Assembly (NCBI GenBank): GCA_000499405.2
Contig: HG738138.1
Location: 18,267,753-18,331,752 of the forward strand
Direction: 5' to 3'
DNA length: 64,000 bases
Source of the DNA: Onchocerca volvulus
Taxonomy: Eukaryota > Nematoda > Chromadorea > Rhabditida > Onchocercidae
The position numbers were made by a program, and so were the translations under genes. Under the pieces are notes generated by a model, which did no database searches, was not told the origin of the DNA, and saw only the letters and a list, made by a program, of their open reading frames with translations. Positions 1 through 12,600 of this stretch are shown here, one piece after another (the first letter of the stretch is position 1; each line of letters opens with the position of its first letter).

Positions 1-10
1 GATTCTTTAG

Positions 11-161
11 GTCTGTGGGAATACATTTAAATTGGTTAACTGAAGGCCGCCCACACTTTCTCGCGCGATTCTCTCGCTATGAATATTTAATGTACGAAAT
101 ATTATTTGAGATAAATAAAATGAAGCAGAAAAGTAATCAATTCCAGGTGAATGAAAAGTAA
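11..161 (+). CDS. Possible terminal exon of an upstream gene (partial)
   Basis: The window opens with a good acceptor (TTCTTTAG, ending at base 10). After it, one frame stays open for about 49 residues to a TAA at 159-161. The peptide looks protein-like (it contains WLTEGRPHFLARFSRYEY) and would be the C-terminus of a gene lying mostly to the left. I do not recognise the family. A competing minus-strand reading of bases 180-315 has one hydrophobic segment and an acceptor TTACTTACAG, so the strand is not certain. Confidence 0.35.
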
Positions 162-1243
162 AACAGAAGCAGACTTGCTCTTCTTTTATCCTTCTGGTAT
201 ATCGTCGAACGATGAAGAGAGTGATTATGTAAAGCGTAACACTTCCCGCAGCTGCACTAATGCGTACACCATAAAATAGTCGATTAAATATTGGACATCG
301 ACTGTTTGGTGTCCTGTAAGTAAATTTTTCATGGTGAAACTCTACGTCTAGACTGGAACAATTCAAGTTATACTGACGACAAGTAAGACAGATAAACTAA
401 AACACCGAAATAATTGATTTTCATTTTATTGATTCAAATTTAAAAAACGCCAAGAAATTTTGGAGAAGTTCAAATATCAACTATTAGCGATTCAATTCAT
501 TTTATTTATTCTTGTTTTATTCCATTTTCCAAATTTACTCCAAAAAGTTTTGCAAAACTAACCAACAAAAAGCATTCACTCTAATATTATTTAGATATGA
601 ACAAATTATGCTTGATGATATCAACAGAAGAATTGATAAATTACTGCCAATTATCTGAAATTCATCTTTTTTATTTTCATTTCATTAATAAATAATTTAA
701 AATATCATAGCAATGATAGTTAAATTATGAGTTGGTATTGCAATATTTCTCACTTGAACCTTTCAATATAATAAAGTTTCACCTATAAAATAATATCAAG
801 CGGTTTGTGTTTTGAGTAACTTCACATTACTCGAAGAAACCTCTGACTATTCGATTATTAGTTTTCAGTATTATCAGTCACCGATGAGCCATACCCCGCT
901 TTCTTTCTCTCTCTTTCTTTAAATAGAAAAAATTTTTTTATATAAAATATGCAAATCATTCTAACCAAATAATGTTGGATATTAAACAAGCTTAGACTTC
1001 AGTATTCTGAAATTCTGAGATGAAAGATCTCAATGTTGTACTACAAATATCGGGATTATTTAATCATTCAATACGATAGGTATGAGCAATGAAATAATAA
1101 AGAGTGATAAGTATGTTGATCTGCTATGCGATGAAATCATTAAAGAAATTAACGTATTGATCTAATTTCAAATTTTTTAATAACTTACAAACATAATTTT
1201 GCATATTTTGTAAAATTCGTAATGAAGAAGAATTTGAATAAAG
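162..1243. other. Intergenic, no supported gene
   Basis: This is AT-rich sequence with short T runs and no ORF or exon chain that I can support. It presumably holds the promoter of the gene starting near 1244. Confidence 0.5.
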
Positions 1244-4200
1244 ATGAACGAAATTATAAAAATATTGGATTTAGATGTGTTAATTGCAGTGTTTGTAAAT
1301 TTGAGAACGAGTGAGGTGTGGAAGAAGAGGAGAATAAGCTTCATGACTTCAACCAAAGTAATCTTCAGTTGTTAGATACTAATAAGACAGAACAATACTA
1401 GATTCATGAATTCAAGAACTGAAAAACTCAAATTGTTGCTGGTCTAGAAAAAAGCAGCAGAAGACAGCTGGGTAGAGCAAGTAGTCGGTGCACCTTTAAT
1501 AAGTAATCCAGTACAAATACCTGATCAACACAACATGTATGTTGCACGTTATGATAGCGATGGATTTGTGTATTTTGGAAAAGCATGGAATGAAAGTGGC
1601 GTGGTAGAAGTAAGCACCTTTCTTTAATTAAATTTTCCGCTTCATTTCTCACATTCTTTCTCGACTGGATGACGGAAAAAAGTTCAATATTTTATTCCAG
1701 GAACTTTAAGAGATTTTTTTTTGGCTGAAATGAAATACACTTTTAATTCAAGTTTTTCATTTACTGAGTTTTTTTTAAGACCAAAGTTGCATAAAACTGA
1801 AGATTTTTACTTTCCTTTCAAATCTTTTTTAAATTTTATAAAAAATTATGTGAATGAAAGTTTTAATCGAAAATGAACTGTTTCGGATTTTATTATCAAG
1901 TTCGTCAAAATAAAAATTGAAGTTCTATCATCAATTTTCAATGATTCATTTTGAGAATCAATTTTAAGTACCACTTTTTACTTGATAATTCAAATTTCAT
2001 GGAATAGATTATAAATTTTCTTCTATTCCATCTCGTTATTCATCATTTGTATCATATACTATTTGCTAAATTTCCAGTGTGAATTCGCTTGTAGGGAAAA
2101 CAAGTTGAAAGGATCAGACATCAATAATAAAATTAAGGTATTTAATTGATTAAATTTCTCACAGTATGTTTTGCATACGAGTAAAATGGTTTACAACTCA
2201 TTGAGATGGATCATATATTGAATAGGCTGTGATCTAAAGAGTCAAAAGACTTTTGGATGCATAATTATTAATTCATGAGTTTAAGGATGCAACCCTTCTA
2301 ATTAATATGCTTCTAATCTTTATCTCCTTTTATTATCCATTTTATAGATATCATTGAATTATCTAGGAAAACAACGCATTGATTGACGCTATTTTTAAAT
2401 TTACATCGATCGTTTAATTATATCGTAACTTCTTTTCTCGAAAGATAATGATAAAAGATTTTTCTTCAAAAAATTTAGATATTGACATACGATGGAAATC
2501 ATATCGTCAAAGGTTTCTTTTACGAATGGGTAAAATTCGTCAAATGGTTACGTCATCCGAATGATGAATTTCGTGTACCGTTACGTTGTGGTACTTCTAG
2601 TGGAGTGATTTTTTGGCCAGAAAAAACATTAGGAACGCTGAATATTGAAAAAAAGACAGCAACATTTGTATATGCTGAGGTATGTTTATGTTTCAATAAA
2701 TTCAAAATAATCATCAAACCGCTACTGTTGCTATATTTTTCTAGCAAAAAAAGACTTTTCGGTTTGAACTGTAACCTTTTTTGATTTTAGAAAATTGTTT
2801 CACTGGCAGAATCTGAACTCTACGATTGCTTGATTCTTATGCGAAATTTCCGCGATAGACCGCCTTATTGCCGCTGCGAAGAGTGTACAAAAATAGATGC
2901 TCTGGAAAAGGTGCGAAATTTGCACAATTGTTATAAAATTTTGAAAATTTTTTAAAAATCATAGAAAATTTTTCAAATTTGTCAAATCCCAAATGAATCT
3001 TATATCTAATTGGTTATTAATTGCGCCATAGGAGACGTACTCATCAGATCATCTAATAATGGTTAACGAATGGGCCGATTATCGTGTTGGTGATACGTTT
3101 CCCAAAACAAAGTAAATTTTGGTTTCTGTCTTGAATTTTACTGATTGAGTTAATCTCAAATCTTACTATTAAGTTTCAAATAGTATTTTTTTCAGTCTTC
3201 ATTTTCATATTCGACTTCTAATTGAATTTTAGGCGTTTAATCAAAGCATTGGATCGCCCGTTGAATACATTGAATGGCCCACAGGAACAGTATGTTGCCT
3301 TATGGTATCATTTTGGCCAAGCAATAATGGGTCGAGCATGGAATGAAAATAACAAAATTGCAGCTGCCTTTGTAAGGTTAGTATGGCTGCATTTGTAAGG
3401 TAAGATTGATAATTAGGTGGAAGAAATAGTAAGCATTCATTTTTTTTGTTTTCACAATATTTTGTGAAATGATTTTCATGGAATTTTCAAAGTATTCATC
3501 TGACCAATCATTTCCACTTATTCATTCATGTCCATCTTTTGAAATCTTCATCTGATTACCTTCATGTCGAAGCAATTCGTTGTTCATTCTTTCTTCCTGT
3601 CATTCATTCTTCTGATATTAAATATGCAACAGAAACTTCTCGCTATTCTATTATCACTTTATCATGGTACCCCATTATTCAATTTTCGGTACATAACAGC
3701 ATTTAATTGGTTTATTGACAATGAGGTCTTCGGAATTTCTTATTTGTTCTGTTTTCCTTTTTTTTCTTCTTGTTTGTTACAATACCTGTTACAATTACAT
3801 TTGTTACATTTGCTATGCTTGCTATTACATTTGTTATATTTGTTACCCGTTACAATTACTTGTTACAATCATTTCTCATTTTTAAAGTAATAAATTTCAG
3901 TAGAAAAATGCCATTCCTAAGTAAAGTTATTGGTTCATTGCAACTTCTGGTGCAGATACCTCCTTCTGCAGCTGGTTTCGATTACAGTTGGCAACCGTAT
4001 GCTGAAGTAGCAAAGATCGGTGCTAAAGAGTGGAATCCGGTACATATTGGATTCGCTTCACCCTGCGTATTAGTGATTGATCAAGAAGGACACGAGTATT
4101 TAGGTAAGCTGATCTTCCACACTATGCAAAAAAAGGGAAATGATTCAGGAAACTGAATGAAAGGGAATAAAAAGAAACAGAATTTTGTAGATTTGAAATA

Positions 4201-4506
4201 TTGCGATATCAGTGTGAAATACTGAATTTATATTGAACTAAAATTTAGTTAGAAAATTTGACTGAAACGATAAAGTACTTAAATATTCGAATATTAACTG
4301 CACTTGAAAGTATAATAATTGGAGGAATTTCGAGTTCTTGACTTTTCCTGCTCATTTTAGGATCAGCAGATTTAAAAGAAGAATTCGCGACAACAGTAAT
4401 AAAAAATGAAGTATTTCGGTTAGAAGGACGTGGAATTTACAATTTCAAAGTATTCATTGCCACAGTTTTTATTACAGGATTTTTTGACATCAAGAAGCAC
4501 GATTAG
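1244..4506 (+). CDS. Conserved nematode protein with DM9/DUF3421-like motifs
   Basis: Exons join in phase at 1244-1294 (tentative first exon), 1448-1609, 2078-2137, 2479-2679, 2791-2910, 3032-3111, 3233-3376, 3901-4103 and 4361-4506, giving about 388 aa. Two copies of a 'tyrosine-valine-alanine ... G(K/R)AWNE' motif (VYFGKAWNES near 1575 and IMGRAWNENN near 3325) and a third weaker one (AKIGAKEWNP near 4015) recall the repeated GRA/GKA-type motif of DM9 and DUF3421 proteins. Between them lies a cysteine cluster (YCRCEEC near 2868). I see no convincing signal peptide or membrane segment. DM9 proteins are known mainly as carbohydrate-binding proteins of invertebrates, but function here is not shown. 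The first exon and start codon are the weakest part of the model. The family assignment rests on short motifs only. Confidence 0.6.
3774..3870. repeat. Degenerate GTTACAATTAC / TTTGTTACA minisatellite
   Basis: About ten imperfect copies of a unit around (T)GTTACA(A/T)TT lie in tandem in the intron before exon 8 of the DM9-like gene, ending some 30 bases before its acceptor. It is simple tandem repetition and creates a spurious hydrophobic ORF. Confidence 0.7.
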
Positions 4507-4556
4507 TTTGAGAAGCTCCCATCAGAAAACAAAATTTATAATATCAATCATAAACC

Positions 4557-4949
4557 TTAATGATAGCAAAATTTTGATCTGTTGAGTATTCCGCATAATT
4601 TTATCCACAATATCTTGACCATCATAAATCTTGGAGAGGCACAACTCAATTCAAAGATCCAAAAAAGTTGGCAGCAAAAATAGTGGTAATTTGATTTGAG
4701 GTTTTCAAACAACTGAAATAATTGTTCCTCAGAAAGCTCACAAGTAGTATGCAATATACTAACATGTATTTCAAAGCGCTTTATTGGTCGATTTGTAATA
4801 TCTATCTTTTGCAATACATGAGAATTTCGACGAAGTATTCTGAAATGGTTATCTAAATCTAAAAACATTTTTGCAGGTTTTATGTCGCAGAAATAGGGAC
4901 GATACACAAGCAATCTAAAGTGATCAACTTTTCGTATCAAACAGAATAA
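4557..4949 (-). CDS. Unidentified ORF, possibly an exon or gene relic
   Basis: An open frame of about 130 codons runs on the minus strand, unusually long for sequence this AT-rich. It is preceded by an acceptor-like TTTATTTAG at its 5' side. The composition is protein-like, with mixed charged and hydrophobic residues, several histidines and cysteines, and a segment CELSEEQLFQLFENLK that looks like an amphipathic helix. There is no signal peptide. I do not recognise a family. I found no companion exons on either side, so it may be a single surviving exon of a decayed gene or a chance ORF. It lies tail-to-tail with the DM9-like gene. Confidence 0.3.
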   Translation of the reverse strand, partial: LFCLIRKVDHFRLLVYRPYFCDIKPAKMFLDLDNHFRILRRNSHVLQKIDITNRPIKRFEIHVSILHTTCELSEEQLFQLFENLKSNYHYFCCQLFWIFELSCASPRFMMVKILWIKLCGILNRSKFCYH

Positions 4950-6644
4950 CTAAATAAAGAAAATTTTGCATATGCGATTCAATAATTGATAAATTTTGCA
5001 ACATATGCATTGCTGATGTAAAACAATATTATGATTTTTCATATCAGCAATCCTGGGGAATTTCTTCAAATATGAAGATGAAATGATTTAAATTACGAAA
5101 CATTTTAAAAATAGAAGAAAAAATTCAGAAAAAAGTGAATAATGCAGAAGTTTGCATATGTCGCTGTTTCTTTCTGATCGTTACAAAATTGTAGGGGTGT
5201 ATTGTGCTTTTCAGTTTTCACAGATTTTTTCAATTTTTTTGTTTCGCTTATTTGGAAAACGAATCTCGGACTTGGGTAATTAACCTGTATTATGTAAATT
5301 TTTTAGTAAACGAACGCAGCAATTGTATTAAGAATACAATTTCGATAATATCAAAAGGACAACTTTCATGAAGAGAACAATAAACCAAATACCCGAGCTG
5401 CACCATTCAACGAGCTCGATGGTTTTTGAGCTCAGGACCCTCTTCTTCGTGGATGGATGGAAGAACCTGACGCAGCTGGGCAACAAGAAAGCTCCTTTGT
5501 TTACGCATGAAGTTCATCGACTTAATAGACAAAAAAACGACATCACAAATAACTACAGCAAACACGCAATGTTAAATTTAAAACAAAGGATTCACTGGTT
5601 TTCTTCTTTTATCGAATGATATGAATCCACATATACAAACTTCCAGATTAGAACTCTTCGAGATAGGACCTCAGTTTACGTCATCACATCTTGAAAACAA
5701 AATACTAATGATAATTTCCCTATAAATATTGAAAATTTAAACAAATATTTTGCCAATTCGTCATTTATTTCATCGTTTCGGGATATAATAATTCACCTAT
5801 TTATTATCTTTGCCAGATATTTGAAAATTATTATCAAAATATCTTTTTCGGATAAAGTGATCAATTAATAATATTCGGGATAATAAGTCTTGCAAAATGT
5901 ATGTGAAAAATTGCGTCTAAGTCTCAAGTTAAGAGGAAATGCTTTTATTCGAATAATAATTCATTAGCAATCAGGAAAAGGATAAAAATTGTAGTCACCC
6001 AACTTAATTATATTTTTGCCTATAATCATAAACACCTTACCACAGGTATAAATAAGGTATGAATCTCATTAATTAATAACTCATGATTTCCGTATCCCAT
6101 TCTTAGATGTTAGTGATATCATATGACATTTCCTTACTTGAATTGTGTCATTCTTAACAACAAAAACGATTTCTTTTGGTGATATAGTCTGATACTCTAT
6201 AAACTCTACCTTAGTTTACATGAAGTTTGGTCTAATACTATACATTTTTGCTACAAAATTTGCTTTGAAAAAATTTGTTTTAAGAAGTAAAATAATATAA
6301 ATTGATCAATCAATTTTACTAATTACTAGTAATCATAGGGACGTAATGAAAATGAGTATTCATTTTTCAATTATATAGAAATCTATAGTAAAGCAAGCTC
6401 AGAAAGATATAATAATTTGCAATTACCATAAAATTAAAAGAAAGTTTTGAAAATGTAAAATATAGAAATAATGTCTGATTTGGTTCACTTTTTTGATACT
6501 TATTTTGGTGCAAACTCACATATTTCTCAAAAAAAAAAAATCTAGAATTACAAGACAGAATGTATTTCGATTTCAGAACGTTGTAAGCTTTCGTTTGAAA
6601 TTGCTTAAAGTTTTGTAGACATTTCGTTGCTCAAAAAAAAAAAA
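4950..6644. other. Intergenic; GC-rich patch and an SL1-like 21-mer
   Basis: No gene is supported. Two local oddities stand out. The first is a minus-strand match to the nematode spliced leader SL1 at 5265-5285. The second is a patch at about 5385-5515 that is visibly richer in G and C than its surroundings. It lies inside an ATG-initiated 83-codon ORF (5368-5619), which I do not recognise. The last few hundred bases must include the promoter of the TRPV gene. Confidence 0.5.
5265..5285 (-). other. SL1 spliced-leader-like sequence
   Basis: Read on the minus strand, the 21 bases match the 22-nt nematode SL1 leader at 19 positions, with one T missing and CC for TT near the 3' end. The expected GT donor and the rest of an SL RNA gene do not follow, so this is not a functional SL gene. 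It could be a relic of a retrocopied trans-spliced mRNA, or chance. Confidence 0.3.
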
Positions 6645-9600
6645 ATGGGAAATGGAGAATCGTCGGGAACAGAAGGCGAAGGAGCTCGTAAGCAAAATAA
6701 ATCAATGCCAAAGCTTTACCGTTTTGTAGACATGTACGGTGGTGGCGAACTAATACCCTGGATGAAATATGCCAAAGATACCGGTGATTCATCGATAATT
6801 GACGAATTCATTGAGACGAAGGTTCATAACAGAATTTCCAATAAATTATTTTAGATTTATATTATTTATCATGATTTAAGATCATTTTATTATTATCCAT
6901 TATTTTATTTCGAAATCTCCTTAACAGAAATCACGTAAGCCAATTTCTTTGTCTTTTGATGATTCGGCAAAAGAATTGGATAATTGAAAAAATTATAATT
7001 ATGATCCAATTAATAATATTAAAACTGCAAACACTCGCACAGTATTGATAGTTAATTCTCGATCAAACTTCACTGTTACACTTCATAATGCCCATGTTCT
7101 TAGAAGCTTATTACTTAAATGATACTTTCGATTTGAATCAAAATTTGTAAATCAAAAATTAAGAAAAATTGTAATTGTAGACCGAATAGTGAAAAATCAG
7201 TGATTGAAATAATCAGAGGCATTTTGAATATGAATATAAAATATTTCTGTTAAACACGGTTGTTAAATATTTATCATGTAAACAACTTTGAATCACGCGC
7301 GTTTTTCAACAATTAAAACGGTATTTTCAGTTGAAAGAGTTTATGTACAATTCTGGAAAAGGTAAAATGGTTGCTGTGGCTGAATTAGTGAAAATTCGGA
7401 ATAAAGAACGGAATGCAATGCTCAGTGCATTGAAGCGTAAAAAAGGGAAAGGAAAAAGTGGGCCTAATATTCTCGACGAATTCCGACAAGAAGGTGAAAA
7501 TCAGGGTGACCTAAAAAAAGGTATCATCGATTCATTTTGTGAAGAATTTTCAAAAAATCAAGTATTTAAATGAATCAAAAATTAAGAAGGAAAATTTAAT
7601 TATAATTTGTGGATATCATAGCATAAATTTAATGACTTAAATAATTAAAGCCATTGAGAGTATGAACATAAAATATATCAGTTAAGCACGGTTGTTAAAT
7701 ATTTATTTTTTAAATAACTTTGAATCACGCGATTATTTCACATATTTCGATTGTATTTATAGCTCTCAAATTACTCGAAGGAGATGATAAACGTGGGAAA
7801 TCTGATTGGAAATATCGCGAGGTAACATGGAAATTGGACGAACGTGGTTTGATGGGCGAGAATCTCGTTGGTGTTTGTCTCTTGCAGGGAACAGCTATTC
7901 ATAATCAGCTTGCTATCAAATTAATCAAGGCTTATCCAAAACTTGTTAACGATATATTTATTAGCGAAGACTATTACGGTAATTCCTATGAAAATTATTG
8001 CGATGTTAGATAAAAGAAAAAGTAATGAAGACACAAATATTAACTATTTTGAATATTGATGAAGACTGTGATCAATTTATCATTTATCATTAGTAATTCG
8101 AAATGCAATTAGTGGTTTTAATTGTGTTTCGAAATATTTAATCTGTTTCGATTTTGCTATAAAGCTTATTTTGACCTAAGTAATTTATTACGCCTGGTGC
8201 TTAAATAGATCCCGCAAATAGCCGATAAAAACAACATAACGAATAAATTTCTTAAACTTAGCATGGCACATAATTTCAACACTTCAAATTATGACTCATT
8301 TTTTTATATGATAATAGGATTGGTAATTGAATTTGTGTAAGAATTTTTCTTATAGGTCTCTCACCTTTACATCAAGCAATAATTAATGAAGATCCTGCCA
8401 TGGTACTATTTCTGCTCCGACATGGTGCTGATATCAATCAGCGTTGTTATGGAGCATTTTTTTGTCCTGATGATCAGAAAGGCAGTCGAACAGATTCGTT
8501 GGAACATGAATATGTTGAACTCAGTCTGAAAACTACTTATAATGGGTAGGAAGTATGCCTAATAATGTTGGTAGAACCTGATAATCCCTTCATGCTGGCA
8601 GAAGATTTGCAAATTGCTGTTAATAGCCAAAATTTTCCACGAATTCAATGCTGTACTCTTTGAAAAATATGAATATCGTATCATCTTATGTGAATTTTCT
8701 TAAAATGTCGATTTGTCGTTCAATTTATAAATTCCTAGGTTAGCGATTATCTGATTAATTTAGTAGAAGCAGTCGGCATTTGAAGTTTAATAGAAAATAA
8801 ACTGCCGTTCTCAAAATATCCAGTCGTAATGATTTTTACATCCTCATAAAATATTCAAATGATTTATGAAACGATAATGAAAGTATATTTTTATAGCCGA
8901 ATGTACTTCGGAGAATATCCATTATCGTTTGCCGCTTGCATCAATCAAACCGATTGTTACCGTATTTTATTGGCAAAACATGCCGATCCAAATCGAAAAG
9001 ATACAAACGGTAATACAGTACTTCATCTAGCTGTGATTCATGAACAACCGGTAAGTATTGACTTTATACTTACCATTTACTAACTTAACTATGTATTTTA
9101 AGCAGTAACGCATTTCTTGGCCTTAAAAACGTGGTTCATACTTATTACTATTGTACAAATATTTGGAGATTTTGCTCCAGCTTCTTCTCCTTTCTTCTCC
9201 TTTCTATTTTCTGAAATTGGTTATTTCATCTAATTTGCAGAATTCTGAAAGGAAATAATATTTTCATAAGTTTATAGACTAATTGATGCAATTAAAAGTG
9301 TAAGAAATTTTAGGAAATGTTGAAACTCTGTTACGATACAGGTGCCAAATTGCAAATAATGAACAATCGAAATTTGACGCCGTTAACATTAGCAGCTCAC
9401 TTGGCAAAAAAGGAGATAAGTTGATGAAATTATTTTGAAACGAAGCATAGTAATTAGAAAATCTAAAAATTGAAATAACAGCATAAATAAATCTGTTTTG
9501 AGAAATCAGAAACTCTTTCACATCCCCGATACAATTAAGCTCGTATTTAGCATTTTACGCATTTGGCTAACTTGAGAATACTCAAGTGTAATTGATTTTG

Positions 9601-12600
9601 CACAATCGAGGAGAACTAAACATTACATGAAATCGAAAAAGAAATTCAAAAATAAACGATGGATATGCCATTGCAGATGTTTGAACAGATTTTGAAATTA
9701 GAAGCAGATGTGATCTGGATGTATGGCGATGCAAGCAGTCATGCTTACCCACTTGCTAAGTTGGATACTATTAATCAGGAAACGGGTGAACTTAATGAAG
9801 ACAGTGCTCTCTCATTGATCGTTTATGGGGTGCCTTGCCTTCTTTTATTTATTTTATTATAATTAACAAAAATATGCAAGTTTTGCTTTTTTTGTCATCG
9901 TAGAAGAAAAAGCAAATCTCCAGTGAAGAATTAAACAAAAGTATGAATAGATGAATAAAAATATGAATAACGAATGACGTTTAGTTTTATTCAGGAAACA
10001 ACGAAACATCTACAGCTTCTCGATGGCTTGCTGGGCGATCTGTTGGAAGTAAAATGGGAATCATTTGGACGAATGCGGTTGAATAAAATTTTTTAACTCT
10101 CATAATATTATTTATGCTTGTTTCTTAAAAAACAAAGCAAAAAATAAGTAATGCCATCAAACTACAGCATTCGCAAAGGATAAAAATAAACTTAATCAAT
10201 ATTAGAGAAGATTTGCTGTTTATTCGATCATTTAATTATCCTTTGATGATTGAAACTGAAATATGGACTGAATATATACTACTTCAATAATTATATTAAT
10301 TACCAAATAATAGGTAGTCTTCTGCGTGAAATGAAACTTTCTAGAAGTTTAAAATTTTTCATTTTCAAAAAATTTTCTTAGACTAAGTTGGAATGATTCC
10401 AGACTTGCTATATCATTTGGTTGCTATCTATTCTTTTATATCTGCACCTTCACCGCATTCATGTGTCGACCATTGTCATTTTCTAATGCGGTATTTTGTC
10501 ATTACTTCCTTAACTTGTTGAAAGACAAACGCAATGATTGCTCAAGAAGATTAGATATTTTCATTGCTTATTTTTGCTGTTCAGTGCAACACTGAATAAT
10601 TGCTGAAAAATTTATTGAAATTTACAAAGATGAAGATGCAACATTTTGATAAATTCATCCATTTTTTTTTTTTTTGGAATTCTAGCTATCAAGTGCTTTA
10701 GCTAACCGGGCAGTTGATTCGAACTTATTTAAACCTAAGCTAGCCAAATATGGGAGATTTGGTCACAAAATTTCATGGAAATTTCTCTTAGTTCATTGCA
10801 AAACTGATGAATTTTGCAATTACGATGAAGTGCCAGATTTAAATTTGTGAATGTATGTGTTGGAATATATAAGGGAGTAAAAAATTCAGATCTTTAATAT
10901 GGATTATTTGCACAATATGGTTCTATTCGAAAACACTACTTCGTTATTCAACAGTACTTTACTCGAAGAAGGAAATTCGACAAGATACAAAGATATTCAG
11001 CTTCGTAAGTTCCTTTTCATTCTCTATAGGTTTCAGAATAAAATTCAACTTTATCAAGAACCGGCAATCGAATTAAATGAGAGTTGTACTCAATTATAGT
11101 TTGCTTTTATTATAATAGCTTTTACTGTTCAATGATATTCGGCTGAAATGCTGTCAATAATGCTTTAAAAAATTTGATTCAAAAAATATATTTAATTCAG
11201 CAACTTGCATAATGCAGAAAATACTGATCACTATTTGTCTTATCTTTTCACTACATCCTCCTCAATCCTTTGGATTTGTCTATTATTTATTTTTTAACAG
11301 AGAGAATAAACGCTGATTATCCATGCAATCATTGGCGATACTTTGGGCGAGGATGGCAACAAACAGTATGTCAAATTTTTCTGTTTTAATAAAACAAAGA
11401 GTGCATAATTGTTGACAAAAATTTACAAAAATGCGAATACTAATTGCATTAACTATATTCAACAAGCCAACATTTCTATTAATTTTTGATCATGATCGAA
11501 GGATAAAATGTCGATCTTACAACCTAACATTTTTAAAACTAAATTGATTACTTTTACAATTATCAAACGATGGTCTTACATTTTTTATTTCTTTACAGCT
11601 TCGTTTAATAGCTGAGCTTGCAGTATTACTAATGACCATATTTCAAGTCGTTGACGATGCCATGGATATTCATAGTATTGGAAGGAAACGATGGTGGCGA
11701 TTATTGGTCAGTTCTGTGATATATTTCTGACGCAATCATCATTAATAAAGATTAAACGTACTTCGATTACAGAAAGTTAATCAACAGGCACACTTTAACT
11801 GCAACATATTTCATCTGTTATTTTTCATAGCAGAAGTTAAGTATTAAGTTCACAATGAAATTATTGATTATGTGATAAATAAGTGAGTAATGATCATCTG
11901 ATATAAAAGTTCTTCAATATTATTTTCAATAATTTTAGAAATCATTCCCAGCGAAAATTGCATACAAGATATCCTTTATTTTAATCCTTTTGATAATACC
12001 ATTTCGTTTGATGTGCTCAATCGCTCCAGCAATGCTTTTTTTTGATAACGCACTTTCGTTACTTGTCGTACTTCTAATTAGCGTACACTTCTTGTTTTAT
12101 TCAAGGTACTTCTTTTTTTTTTTCTTCATTAACAAATTCTGGTCAAGAAAAGCATTGAAGTTTGTAGAAGTAGCGTAAAAATAGAACGTTTGCTTGAGCT
12201 TAGTTCAGAAGAATTTTAATCATAGATTAAAGAATAGAATGATTGATATCTGTTTAAGTTGTTTATAAGAAGGAGAAAAAGAGGAAGAGTAAGGAAGAAG
12301 AAAAAGTAGAAATAGAAATAATTTAAATTGGGTTCGGAACATTATATTCTATTTTTTTTTTTTGGATATAATGAATGATGAATATCCAACATAGACTGTA
12401 ATGAATTACAAATACCGAAAGACTAACTTAAAAACTTCTAATATTTTTCAAAAAAGCGAAAGATTTCGAATGAATTGTTTATTATATGAACATTCCATCC
12501 TCATCATAACACAATGTTGAAGTACCCATGAAAATTTCAGAAAATTAATTGACTTTTTTTTAAATTCAATAATGCGCAAATTTCAGAGCAATAAAATTTA

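Noticed and set aside
7..366. Minus-strand 119-codon ORF at the left edge with one hydrophobic stretch
   Set aside because: Possible exon with acceptor TTACTTACAG, but it overlaps a better-looking + strand terminal exon and has no recognisable domain.
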